Below, piece by piece: positions 34,492 through 46,541 of a DNA stretch of 64,000 nucleotides (the first letter of the stretch is position 1; each line of letters begins with the position of its first letter). The notes below the pieces were generated by a model. It was given only the letters and a program-made list of their open reading frames with translations, did not search any database and was not told where the DNA came from. The stretch comes from Pogostemon cablin (lineage: Eukaryota; Streptophyta; Magnoliopsida; Lamiales; Lamiaceae), in NCBI GenBank assembly GCA_023678885.1, contig CM043001.1:4908001-4972000 (forward strand). The letters run 5' to 3'. The position numbers and the translations under genes are program-made.

Positions 34492-36141
34492 TGATGAGCA
34501 TTTTCTCAACACACAAAATTATCTCTAAGTATAAAGGATATCAATTGTAGTTTTGATAGGCGACCAAGTGATTATCAAACCCAAGGGACATATGATTATC
34601 AATCTAATTATATTCTAATTAACTAAGATTATGTTGACAAATTGGATTTGGTTTGGTTACGAACCTAGATAACGTATAATTGAAATAGCAAAGTAAATAA
34701 GCAAGCAATAGAGAAAATTCAGTTGTGATCAAGTAAGTAATTAAGTAGTTCTACAGGTCATCCAATTTTACTTATTAATTTTCTTTCCATGTATTGATGT
34801 CCGGCTCTTCCTTGTGGTTTATGGACGCATCACTAAACCATGCAAGTTTACTCTATAGACACAAACAAACAAGCGTATGCCACGTGTGAATATCCTCGGA
34901 GCAAGAAATATACTTTACCCCACTTTCTAGGTACTATCATAATCAATTATTTCCCGTGTACTTAGTACTCTAACCCGATTTGATCTCCCTTTTTAGGTAC
35001 TATAAAGTTATACTCTTTATCATACTTATTAACCCAAATAAGATTCAATTAACAAGTATATATATAAGATAGTTCTAATAAGACTTCAGAATCCCTTCAC
35101 TTAGAATTATAACATGTAATCCTACTCAGTGGTGAACGCACTCAATCAATAACCAAGAGATGTTATTCAGACTCTGCATAACAGTTAATGATTCACAAAA
35201 CGACCGTGAGTATGAATTAAAAAGGCACAATATTATATAAAATAAACCACAAGTAGTGTTGTACGGAGTTTACACATGGAAATTCAATTAACTCATAAAA
35301 CTTTCATAACCCTAGAACTACCGGGGTGGTTCTAGCCCATGATTGATCTAGGAACAATCATGGTTGACTGGTATGATCTTACTTGACGCGCCAGACAAAC
35401 CTCTCTTCACGACCCCTTCGGATGATGGTAGGGTTTCGGTAGTGGATGGATGATGAATGATTGTGTCCCCCATTTCTCCTACGAAAGCTCTTCTTTTATA
35501 CTCATGGGACCTCCTTATGGGCCTAGGATGGGCCTTTGCTTGAAGCACACGTCAAATTTGGTAAAAGACATCCGGTATTACCATAAATAGCAGCAGTGAA
35601 CATCCGCTCGACCATGCCTTGAAAGTCAAGCAAGACCTCGAACTCGAGCAACTGGTCGAGCAAGCTCACTAGACAATTTCAAACATTCTGCTCGACCAGT
35701 CTTCTCTGCTCGACCAAACCAATGTTGGTCGAGCAACACTTTTAAGTCGAACAAACTCTCTATATGATTTTCACATTCTGCTCTACCTCTGCTCATCTGC
35801 TTGACCAAGATGATTATGATCGAGCAGCACCTCCAAGTCGAGCTAGCTCTCTGGACGGATTTGCACAATCTGCTCGGCTTAGCCTCCTTGTTCGACCAAA
35901 GCAATAGAGGTCAAGCACGGCCTTGAACTTGAGCTGCCTTCGAAACTTGCCTCAAAAATCATGTCTTCCAATTCCGAGCCTTCTACACCTGTTTTCCTAT
36001 ACAAATATGCTCAAAACAACCTTACCAACTTCCAATTCATAGCTTCTCCATAAACAACCTGATTTATCTCAATAATAGACCAAATCTTATCCTCTTTCCA
36101 CACGAATCGGAGTCATAATACGTGAATTTGCACTCTCATGA
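34492..36141 (-). repeat. Element D, 5' LTR
   Basis: A 1650-bp LTR bounded on the plus strand by TGATGAG and CTCATGA (CTCATCA expected), giving inverted ends TGATGAG/CTCATCA. TATA box TATAAAA (minus) is at 35,494-35,500. The CTCGACCA/TGGTCGAGCA array is at 35,605-35,935, upstream of the TATA box in element orientation. Confidence 0.9.
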
Positions 36142-36146
36142 ACCAA

Positions 36147-36872
36147 CAATTTTTTGGAAACCCAAATGAAGATCCTAATGCTCATCTAGCTCAATTCATT
36201 GAGATTTCCAACACCGTGAAGATGAATTGGGTGAGTGAGGATTGTATAAGAATGAGGTTGTTTCCATTTTTACTAAAGGATCGTGCTCGAACATGGCTAT
36301 CTACCATTACTTCGGGTACGTGTAACACATGGGATGAGCTTGCACAAATATTTTTGAACAATTACTTTCCACACCTTCTAAGATACTTCAAATGAAGAGC
36401 TTGATTACTCAATTCAAGCAAATGCCTCAAGAGAGTTTTTATGAAGCGTGGGAAAGGTTTAAGGATATGCTTCGCAAGTGTCCACAACATAGTTTTTCGA
36501 AAAATCAACAAGTGAGTTTTTTCTACCAAGGTTTGGTGAATGGTCAAAGATCTTGATGCTTTGGCAGGTGGATCCATACTTGGAGTGACTCCGGAAAGGG
36601 TTATAAGGATTTTTGATGAGATTACTACTAATGTCTATCAATGGCCATCAGAGAGAGTAAGTGGATGCTATGGATTTGAGAATTTTGATCAAGGGCAACA
36701 GTTTAGTGTGAAGAGTTTGAATGTTGAGCCAAGTGTGCCAAGTGTTTAAATGATAGCGGCGGAGGTCTTGAAACAAATGAGCTTGAATAAAGATATGAAC
36801 AACTAAGGAGCAATATAGTTGAAAGTCAAGTTGAGCAAGGTGTGCTTCCTCCAAGCATTATGAGTGGGGAAC
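36147..36872 (+). pseudogene. Element G gag, middle piece
   Basis: Continues the gag gene interrupted at 13,203. It contains DRARTWLSTITSGTCNTWDEL and, after a frameshift, the region matching FKDMLRKCPQH and then ASERVSGCYGFENFDQGQQF-like sequence. Compared with E it carries extra frameshifts and stops. It is cut at 36,872 by element E; GGAAC (36,868-36,872) is repeated at 46,537-46,541. Confidence 0.82.
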
Positions 36873-38434
36873 TGATCAGTGATATATTCACCTAAATTTA
36901 AGTGTTTTTTTATATCCATTTTTGTGGAATTTTATACGTTTTAGGTACTATTTGGTTGTGTTATGTGTTTTTATGAAAATATGTAAGAATGAGTTTAAGT
37001 GTGTTAATAACAAGTGAAAACAAAGCGAAAACGGAGTCTGAAAAAGAAAAAAACAATGCAATACAAACACGTCCAGCCATGTAGGGTACATGAGCCATGT
37101 GCATACACACACCCCGTGTACTGCACACGCCCCTGTAAGAGGTGGCCATGCACTAGCGTCAGAACATCCAACACGCCCACCCTTGTGGCTGTGTTCAGCA
37201 CACGAGCCATGTGTTGTCTGAAGCTGAGCGTTGACCAGAAACCCTGATACAACTCGAGCCGTGTGCATGCACACGAGCCGTGTAGTTTAAAAAATTAGTA
37301 AAAATTTAGAATTCTTCTAGAAGCTTCCAAGGGGTATAAATACCAAATATTTCAACATTTGATGATCCATCTTCGAAATGCAGGGCTGTACACACACATC
37401 ACACACTTTTTCTTCCATTTTTCACCATCATCTTCATCTATTCACCATCCATTCCATCTATCTTCATCCCACCATCAAAATCTTCATCCATTTGAAGAAA
37501 AGAAGCAAGGAAAAGAGGAGAATTGCAAAGGGAAGAAGAAGATCACCATTGGAGCCATCCAAGGGAGTTTTCATCCAAGCTTTGTATTGAAACCTTATTG
37601 TTTATCGTGTTTTGTAAGGATTTTAATGTCTATATTGATTTTCTTTTGAATATGGTAGGCTAATCTCCCTTATGAGATTAGCAACATGAGAGTTGTTGGA
37701 TAATTTTGGGATCTATGTATCAAAATTCATATGTTGATTGGGTTAATTGATTTTCTATCATTGATGCTTTAGATCTTAATGTTTATGATGATTTGTGTAG
37801 TTTGTAGTTTTAAACATGTGATTAGATTGAGAAGTCAATTACATATTTAGGATAATTAATTGAATCATTTTATCATACACCTCATGTGCATTATAGATCT
37901 TAAAGAGATAGAGATGTCCTTTAGGATTTAGAACCCTTTGATCGGACATCCGATTGATTTGATCGAGAGATTGATTAATCGTGTGAAGGGACTCTCATTT
38001 CAAGCTTAGTACCTAATTGGAATTGACTGAGTGAGAACCAATCATTTGAGCTATTTTGGGAATTCTTGTGCGAATCCATATCCTATTCATCTCGAGAGAG
38101 AGTTTAGGTGAACTTAGTGTTGGCCCTTAGTCGTATACCCATTATTCATATGAATTTGATGCATTTATCCTAGGATTTTCATTTCTTAATTGTTGTTAAT
38201 CTCACTTTTACTTAACTTGAAAAATCACTCTTCATCTATCTATCTTGTTTGTTGATCATTGCTTGCTTGCTTGCTTTGATTGATTTTATTTACTTGTTTG
38301 AACAACCACTCTATTGATGATTTGTCTCTATAAAATTACAAGAAACGTGAGATCGCTTAAGCACTAGTACCTTCCTCTCTATGGTTCGATAAATTCTTGA
38401 ATTGGTCATCCCGACTACAAGTTATGGCTAATCA
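36873..38434 (+). repeat. Element E, 5' LTR
   Basis: Starts TGATCAGTGATATATTC and ends GGCTAATCA. TATA box TATAAATA at 37,335-37,342. Directly upstream, about 37,070-37,290, is a cluster of CACGAGCC/GCCATGTG-type words. Confidence 0.9.
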
Positions 38435-38436
38435 AA

Positions 38437-38454
38437 TGGAGCCGTTGCCGGGGA
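38437..38454 (+). promoter_or_regulatory. Element E primer binding site (tRNA-Asp)
   Basis: TGGAGCCGTTGCCGGGGA, one mismatch to the tRNA-Asp complement, two bases after the LTR. Confidence 0.88.
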
Positions 38455-38585
38455 GGCAACGGTTGCTAGTAGCTTATAAAAGGGACATTTTGAGTAATCT
38501 TAATATGGATATTTTTTTATTTTATTTGTTTATGTTATTTGCTTTTGAAAGTCTTTGTTCTAACTTCTCTTCTTTGTGAAGGTGT

Positions 38586-38743
38586 ATGCAAACTAGGTCA
38601 AGTGGGACATAATTGGAGTTTATTGACTTGGAAATAGAATAAACTTTCCGAAGAAGGAGAAATGAGATCAAATCAAACAAGAGTTAGCAAATGGAGAATT
38701 TTCAAGGTGATAATCATGTGGATATAGAGCATGATGGGGAAGG
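38586..38743 (+). pseudogene. Element E gag, first piece
   Basis: Starts ATG at 38,586 (MQTRS) and includes MENFQGDNHVD from 38,691. Two CAA codons seen in G are TAA here. It is cut at 38,743 by a solo LTR. Confidence 0.75.
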
Positions 38744-40327
38744 TGATGAGTGATATTTTCACCTAGATTTTAGTGTCTTTTTATGTGAGTTTTCGTATAT
38801 TTTTATCCGTATTTGTGTTCTATTTGGTTGTATTTTGTGTTTTTATGGAATGTGTGTGAATGAGCTTAAACCTATAATTTTCACTTTTTATTTGATGCTA
38901 GATATGATAAGGAAGACGTAAGAAAAAGCGGATCTCAATTCGGAGTTGAAACGAGGGAGAACGAGCCAAAACAGTGAAGAAATACAGGAGACAGCACCAA
39001 CACGGCCCTATAAGAGGTGGTCGTGCGGCGACACCAGTTCGTTCAACATGGGCAACTTAAGGCCGTGTCCAGTCGCACGAGTCGTGTTAGCAGCACGAGC
39101 CGTGTCATCAACACGGCCCTGTAAGAAAAGGCCGTGCGGGAGCATCAGTTCACACGACACGGCCACCTTATGGCCGTGTGGCAGAGAACGACTCGTGCTG
39201 TGTAAAATCCTGAAAAAAAATCAGAATCCTTCTAGAAGCCTCCCAAGGGGTATAAATATCCAATACTTCAATATGTGAAGAGGAGATCCGAAATTCCAGC
39301 TTCCCCACACACATCACACACTATTTCTTCTATTTTACACCATCATCTTCATCCATTCACCATCCATTGGATCTACAATCATCCTACCATCAAAATCATC
39401 ATCCAATTGAAGAAAAGAAGCAAGGAAGAGAGGAAGATAACAAGAGAAGGAAGGAAATCACCATTGAAGTGACATCAAGGGAGTTTTCATTCATTTCTTG
39501 TATTAAACCTCATAGTTTCATCATGTTTTGTAAGGATATTAATGTCTATGTTCATTTCCTTCTTAAAATGGTAGGCTAATCTCCCTTGTGAGATTAGCAA
39601 CATGATAGTTGTTGGATAATTATGGGAATTTGTGTATTTGAATTCATATGTTTATTGGATCTATGATTTTCTACCATTGATTATTAATTGCTTGAATTAT
39701 ATTGATGATTTGTGTGTTTAGTTGTTCTAGATATGTGATTAGATTGAGAAATCAATTATATGCTTAGGATAATTAAGTGAATCATTTCATCAAACACTTC
39801 ATGTGCATTATAGATTGTGAAGAGATTGAGAAGTCCTTCATAGTTTAGAACCCTTTGGTAGGACATGTGATTGGTTTGATCGAGAGATTGATTAATTGTG
39901 TGAAGGGACTCTCATTTAAGCTTAGTACCTAGTTGGAATTGTTTAAGTGAGAACCAATCCATTGAGCTATTTGATATTCATATTCTATCCATCTCGAGAG
40001 GGAGTTTAGGTGATTTTAGTGTTGGCCCTTAGTCTTCAATCCATGATACATATGAATTTGATACATAATTCCTAGAATTATCACTTTTTGATTGTTGTTA
40101 ATCTCACTTTTAATCAATTTGGTAAACCACTTTCCATCCATCCATCTTGTTGATTGATCATTACTTGCTTTGATCACTTGTCATTTAATTGTTTGCTACC
40201 AATCCTATTGATGATTCGTCTCTATAAAATTACAACAAACATGAGATCGCTTAAGCACTAGTGCCTACCTCCCTTGGGTTCGATAATTTCTTGAATTGGT
40301 CATTCTCCACTAAACTATGGCTAATCA
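38744..40327 (+). mobile_element. Solo LTR inside element E, duplication GAAGG
   Basis: 1584 bp, beginning TGATGAGTGATATTTTC and ending GGCTAATCA, flanked by perfect GAAGG (38,739-38,743 and 40,328-40,332). TATAAATA at 39,251-39,258. The region upstream, about 39,000-39,190, is dense in CACGGC/GCCGTG words. It belongs to the same family as the A LTR. No internal region or second LTR is present. Confidence 0.93.
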
Positions 40328-42960
40328 GAAGGCGGACAAAATGTGCACGTGCAAGACAACGAACAAGCACCTCAATTCAATGTTAACCCTCCTCAACATG
40401 CCTATCAAAATTTTGGAGCTATAAACAATCAAGCTTTGCTTCAATAAATGGTGCAACAAATTTTAATTCGACAAGGTTTTCCACAAGCTTATGCTCCTCC
40501 TCAACAAGCGTATGTGCCACCACCACTACCTCCGGTGCAACATGGAATTCATAATGATCAAAGGGTGATTCGGGATTTTTATGCCGAGTGCCATGCCACA
40601 TATGATGGGCCCACCAATCAATGCCAACAATTTTAAAATTAAAGGGGGTTTGATTTCTATAGTGAGAGACCAACAATTTGGTGGAACCCCAAAATGCTCA
40701 TCTAGCTCAATTTGTTGAGATTGCCAACACCGTGAAGATGAATGGGTGAGTGAGGATTGTATAAGGATGAGGTTATTTCCGTTTTCATTGAAGGATCGAG
40801 CACGAACAGACTATCTACCATTACTCTGGGTACGTACAACACATGGGATGAGCTTGCACAAATATTCTTGAACAAGTATTTTGCACCTTCCAAGACGCTT
40901 CAAATGAAGAGCTTGATTACTCAATTCAAGCAAATACCTCAAGAGAGTTTCTATGAAGTGTGGGAAAGGTTTAAGGATATGCTTTGCAAGTGTCCACAAC
41001 ATAGTTTTTTGGAAAATCAACAAGTTGGATTTTTCTATCAATTATTAGTAAAGGGTCAAAGAGTGCTTGTTGATGCTTCGGCGGGTAGATCTGTACTTGG
41101 AGTGACTCCGGAAAGGGCTATAAGGATTTTGTTGAGATTACTACTAATGTATATCAATGGCCATAGGAGAGAGTTAGTGGATGTTATGGATTTGAAAATT
41201 TTGATCAAGGGCAACAGTTTAGCATGAAGAGTTTGAATGTTGAGACAAGTGTGCCAAGTGTTGAAATGATGGCGGCGGAAGTCTTAAGACAAATGAGCTT
41301 TAATCAAGGTGTAAACCAAGGAGCTAATATGGTTGAAGGGTATGTAGAGCAAGGTGTGCTTCCTCCGAATATGGTGAGTGGAGAACAATGGGCCAAGTCT
41401 ATGCCACGTGTGGAGGACGTTTTGTACATGCAAGGAAGGGGTTACCAAAGGAACTACCAAAATAATTTCTTAGGTAATTATCCACCTAGGCAACAAGGAG
41501 GGTTCACCAATCAAAGTGGTGGAAGTTCCTACCCACAACAAACGAGGCAAGATAACTTTTCCTACTCCAACTCGAACAATGCGGTTGCTTATCCTCCGAG
41601 ATTTCATCCAAGGGCTAAGGCACCGAACAATGAAGGAAAAGCAACGATCGACGAACTCCTTGAAAAATTGATTGTATCGAATAAAGTTCAAGAGGAATCA
41701 AGAAGAGCTCAAGATGAAGCTTGGAGAAAAGTCGAAGAAGCAAATGAAAAGAGACTTAAAGCTTTGGAATATAATGTGGGACAAATTGCAAGTGCTTTGA
41801 GTACTCAATAAAAAGGGAAGTTTCCGATCACACCCAAGGTTAATCCAAAAGATCAATATTTGTTAGTTGATATGAAAGAGGAACAAAATGATGAAGAAGG
41901 GTTAGCGGAATGCGAGGTTGGTGAAGAAAATGAAGAGATAAGTAAGAACGAAGAGAAAGGGTCTAAATGGGTACCTAAGTGGAAAAGGGTGTAAGAGGAA
42001 AAGAAAGTGGAGGAGAAGGTTAAAGAAGAGGAGTACAAACGTGATTATTGGTGTATTCCGATCACTTCATTCCCTATTCCCTATCCACAAATGTTTGTAA
42101 AGGATGAGAAGAAAAAGGAGTTTGAGGAACATGTCAAGAATCTTAAGAAAAAGTATGAGGAGAAAAAGAAAAAAGAGCTACCAAAAGAAAGTGAATCAAT
42201 GCAAAAAAGGGGGCCTACAAAAGTTGGTGATCCGGGAAAGTTCATAATTCCTTGTGACTTTGAAGAGAAAGTCACTCTTGATGCATTGTGTGACTTGGGG
42301 GCGAGCGTCAATTTGATGTCTTATACTGCTTTCAAGAACCTTGAAATTGGAGAGCTCAAGCCTACCACAATCCGTCTTGAGGTGGTAAATGGAGAAGTTG
42401 CTAAGCACTTAGGGGTAGTTGAAGACGTGGAAGTGAAAGTGAAGGGCTAGCTTTCCCAGTTGATTTCATGATTTTGGATGTGAAAGCGGATCCTCAAGTT
42501 CCACTTATTTTGGAAGGCCATTCTAGCTACGGGAAGAGCAAAAATTGATGTTGGTAGAGAAGAGCTTTATTTGAGCTCAAAAGAAAAAAGTGTTACATTC
42601 TTTTATAACAAAGAAAAAAGAGCCAAGTATCATTTAAAGCCTCCCAACGTGCCTCTAGATGATCTTATGGATCATGAATCTATTCTCTTTGACAATTTAA
42701 ATTCATTTCTTCATGATTATATGAAATTATCGAATTCTAACTTGTCTTCTTGTGATGTCAATAAGATAAAAGCATCGGAGCTCGATTGGAAAATATACAA
42801 AGGAGAAAGAGGAAGTCCACTAGAATCACTTCTCAATGATGATTTGATACTTGTAAGAAAGAATGGTGAAGTGGAGCTAGTAGATAAAAAGAAGCCAAAG
42901 CAAATGTTCAAAGTTAAGATACGAGGAGAGAGTTTGATGGACCAACATTTGGTCCAATGA
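40328..42960 (+). pseudogene. Element E gag-protease, main piece, no pol
   Basis: Continues gag from 38,743. Open stretches: 40,757-41,227 (gag core, FKDMLCKCPQH and VLVDASAG), 41,224-41,811 (linker with GRGYQRNYQNN and DNFSYSNSNNA, then KALEYNVGQIASAL), 42,007-42,450 (protease, CDLGASVNLMS) and 42,571-42,960 (tail, VELVDKKKPKQMFKV). Stops at 41,809-41,811 and near 41,993 are TAA where G or A has CAA. The tail ends at 42,960, with no polymerase or integrase after it. Similar tails end A, G and F. Confidence 0.85.
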
Positions 42961-45098
42961 ACGTAAAATTTTGTTCGGCTTGAAGAAGTTAAACTTAGCG
43001 CTAAATGGGAGGCAACCTATTCTTTTTATCTTTCGATGCTTGTTTTGTTTGTATTTTAGTCTTGTAGGTGGATTGTGCTTGTGAGAAAAAGGCGTATTGA
43101 AGATACGAAAAGTGCTTTATGGATTAGAGTAAGCATGTCGCACCACTTATTGCACACTTAAGTCTCGACTCTTGTCTTGAATTAAGTTTGGAGGGATAGT
43201 GCGTGGTGGACATAACTCAATTCATTGGATGTGTATGCTTCTCTAAAAGAAGATCATTGATGGAAACTACAAGGATAAGTCCCACCACTTTTTGCAAACT
43301 TAATTCTCAGCTTGTTTCGATTTAAGTTTTGGGAGAGAGTGTGTGGTGTGACTCACCACTTAAGTGTGCTCGATATGATGATGATGATGAGAGATTTTCT
43401 TGTAAAATTGACCCAATTTTAAAATTTTTCTCATGAGTTTGGTTTGACTTTGGTCCGTTTGGTGGTGATGAAGTGCATGATAATCCATATTTTTAATGAA
43501 ATTATTGAGCTAATGGTTTTGATGAGTTTTTGAGCATGTATGAAGGGTATTGAAAGCACGAATTGAGCTCAGAGCTAACAAATTCTACTACCAAATGCTT
43601 ATTGAGGGAGTTCATTCTACACTTTACCACTTCTAGTTGCTTAATATGAATTTATGTTGATTTGGATTGTGTTGGATTAGCATGCCACTTCATATGTTAT
43701 GTTTTTGGGAGGTTTACTTTTTAATCAAAGATGGGGATGAATGTGAGCTTACTTGACCATGGATGTTATGAATGTTTGCTTTATATTCTATTGATAGATG
43801 AATTTTGTTCTTGCATGCTTTGTGTTTTTGTATTGTTTCTTGTTGGGTGAGTCTTTTCTTATTTGTTTTGTGTGTATTTTTATTTTTTGGTGGTTTATTT
43901 TGGGATGTTGTGAGTCATTTTTAAATGTGAGCGATGGCATATTGTGGTGATAAGTGATGACAAATTATGATTAAGAATCTCTACACTTTTAAATTGTGAC
44001 ATGTTTTACTTAACTTGTTTAATTTTGAGATGAATGTGGTGTAATAAGTTCCTTAAGGTCCGAGCACAAACTTGTGAGCATTTGAGTCTCAACCGTACAT
44101 ACATGGTTTGCTTCATGAGTGGATTGGTTGTGCTTGATAAGCTAGAACTTGCTCAAGGACTATAGGTACGAACCTGATTTGTGGAGATTAGTGAGATGAT
44201 CTAAAGCCATCCTTGTCATTAATAGTCATTGTCATATATTTCCCTACTATGAACATCACCCTAGTTAACCATTTGAGCCTTTAAGCCTATTTATTGTGAA
44301 TTTAGCACATTACAAGCCATGATTACCCACTTAAACCTTACATATATATCATTTGTGTGGGTGATTGAGGAGATGGAAACTAGAAAAGGTTTGATAAGAA
44401 AGTGAAAGAAGAAAGAAAATGGTAAACAAGCAAGAAAAATGATGAAAAGAGAAAAAATAAGAATGAACATGCAACCTCAAAACAAGAAAATGAGCTAAGC
44501 AACACCAATATGCTCAAATACTTAAAAGTCTGAAGAAGGAAGCATGACTCAAAAGCTATAAATCTAAGGAAAGTTGATGAATAGTGCTTGTGATCAATTA
44601 AGAAAAGAAAGGAAGAAAGAGAAGTGAAGACATAGAAGAAATTAGTCATCTTTTCGATTACTTACACTTGATTAGTCACTATTACCCATATTCTTCCTAC
44701 CCTACCAAAGATCCTATCATTACATCCTTAATGAAAGACCTTTTTTTATCATTAATTGAAACTTTGGTGGTTTGTTAATGTAGTCCACAAGCAAGTTCAT
44801 AGCGAGTCGAGCCAATCGATTGATGAGTGTTGATTTACCCCACTTTATAGAGTGTTGAGAGAAAATTATACCTATTGTGAGGCTTGGACCAAAAGGGACT
44901 ATATTACATTTTATTCTCTTCGAATTGAACTTGTTAATATTTTTTGCATGTTATGAGTTTAATATTGTAAGATAACTTAGCATAATTTGTAGTTATTATT
45001 GCTATTGATGTGTTATTACTTATATTCGTTAAGTCTTTTCCTAGGTGAAAATCTTCCCACTTGGTTTATCATTTTCATTGTTCAGGGACGAGTAACAC
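42961..45098 (+). other. Element E 3' noncoding region
   Basis: About 2.1 kb with no conserved reading frame. Stem-loops matching those of A lie at 43,151-43,196 and 43,293-43,337, the first with a weakened stem. The conserved block CCTACCAAAGATCC is at 44,700-44,714. A short Lys/Glu-rich antisense frame near 44,380-44,649 is a composition effect. Confidence 0.7.
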
Positions 45099-45114
45099 TT
45101 TAAGTTTGGGGGAG
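45099..45114 (+). promoter_or_regulatory. Element E polypurine tract
   Basis: TTTAAGTTTGGGGGAG directly before the LTR start TGATTAGTG. Confidence 0.85.
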
Positions 45115-46536
45115 TGATTAGTGATATATTCATCTATATTTTAGTGTCTTTTGTATCCATTTTTATAGAATTTTATCCATTTTTAAGTACTATTTGGTTG
45201 TGTTATGTGTTTTTATGGAAATGTGTGAGAATGAGTTTAAGTGTGTTAATAACAAGTGAAAACGGAGCGAAAACGTAGTCAGGAGAAAGAAGAAAGCAGT
45301 GCAGTACAAACACGCCCAGGCGTGCACACAGCCCATATACTGCAAACAGCCTTAAAAGAGGTGGTCGTGCGCTAGCGTCAGAACATCCAACACGCCCATC
45401 CCTGTGGCCGTGTTCAGCAAACGAGCCGTGTGCTGTCTGAAGCTGAACGTTGACAAAAAAATCCTAACACGACTCAAGCTGTGTGCATGCACACGAGCCG
45501 TGTAGGTGCAAAAATTAGTAAAAATTCAGAATTCTTCTAGAAGCTTCCAAGGGGTATAAATACCCAATATTTCAACATTTGATGATCCATCTTCGAAATT
45601 CATAGCTGCACAGACACATCACACACTTTTTCTCCCATTTTCACCATCATCTTCATCTATTCACCATACATTCCATCTATCTTCATCCCACCATCAAAAT
45701 CTTCATCCATTTGAGGAAAAGAAGCAAGGAAGAGAGGAGAATTGCAAAGGGAAGAAGAAAATCACCATTGGAGCCATCCAAGGGTGTTTTCATATAAACT
45801 TTGTATTGAAACCTTATTGTTTATCATGTTTTGTAAGGATTTTAATGTCTATGTTGATTTTCTTTTGAATATGGTAGGCTAATCTCCCTTTTGAGATTAG
45901 CAACATGAGAGTTGTTGGATAATTTTGGGATCTATATATTAAAATTCATATGTTGATTGGGTTAATTGATTTTGTCATAGACCTCATGTTCATTATAGAT
46001 CTTAAAGAGATAAAGATGTCCTTTAGGATTTAGAACCCTATGATAGGACATCCGATTGGTTTGATCGAGAGGTTGATTAATCGTGTGAAGGGACTCTCAT
46101 TTCAAGCTTAGTACCTAGTTGGAATTGTTTGAGTGAGAACCAATCATTTGAGCTATTTTGGGAATTCTTGTGTGAATCCATATCCTATTCATCTCGAGAT
46201 GGAGTTTAGGCGAACTTAGTGTTGTCCCTTAGTCTTATACCCATGATTCATATGAACTTGATGCATTTATCCTATGATTTCCACTTCTTAATTATTGTTA
46301 ATCTCACTTTTACTTAACTTGAAACACTACTCTTCATCTATCTATCTTGTTTGTTGATCAATGCTTGCTTGCTTGCTTTGATTGATTTTATTTACTTGTT
46401 TGAACAATCACTCTATTGATGATTCATCTCTATAAAATTATAAGAAATGTGAGATCGTTTAAGCACTAGTACCTTCCTCCCTGTGGTTTGATAAATTCTT
46501 GAATTGGTTATCCCGACTACAAATTATGGCTAATCA
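45115..46536 (+). repeat. Element E, 3' LTR
   Basis: Matches 36,873-38,434 with many substitutions and a deletion of about 130 bp near 45,975. Starts TGATTAGTG, ends GGCTAATCA, TATA box near 45,555. The greater divergence than in F shows an older insertion. Confidence 0.9.
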
Positions 46537-46541
46537 GGAAC

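Larger units (their letters stand above)
13204..36141 (-). mobile_element. Element D, Athila-like LTR retrotransposon (split by F)
   Basis: A 22.9 kb span, about 14 kb without the nested F. On the minus strand the order is 5' LTR (36,141-34,492), tRNA-Asp primer site, gag, protease, RT, RNase H, integrase, ATHILA ORF-1-like gene, 3' noncoding region, polypurine tract, 3' LTR (14,845-13,204). Target duplication: ACTAA at 13,199-13,203 and ACCAA at 36,142-36,146. Comparing the first ~190 bases of the two LTRs by eye gives about 12 differences, so it is clearly older than F. It is the only element here with a pol region, and every gene is broken. Confidence 0.9.
36873..46536 (+). mobile_element. 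Element E, pol-less LTR retrotransposon
   Basis: A 9664-bp element: 5' LTR 36,873-38,434, primer site, gag-protease (split by a solo LTR), 3' noncoding region, polypurine tract 45,099-45,114, 3' LTR 45,115-46,536. The target duplication GGAAC is perfect and lies within the gag of G. The 3' LTR is ~140 bp shorter, mainly from one deletion near 45,975. It has no RT or integrase. Confidence 0.93.

Noticed and set aside
37359..37649. Lys/Arg-rich frames after the TATA boxes of the E and solo LTRs
   Set aside because: They lie in the transcribed leader of the LTR, differ in frame between copies and have no known domain.
44380..44649. Antisense frame rich in Phe and Ser in E's 3' noncoding region
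   Set aside because: Mirror of a purine-rich stretch; the same place in A and F is not open in the same frame.
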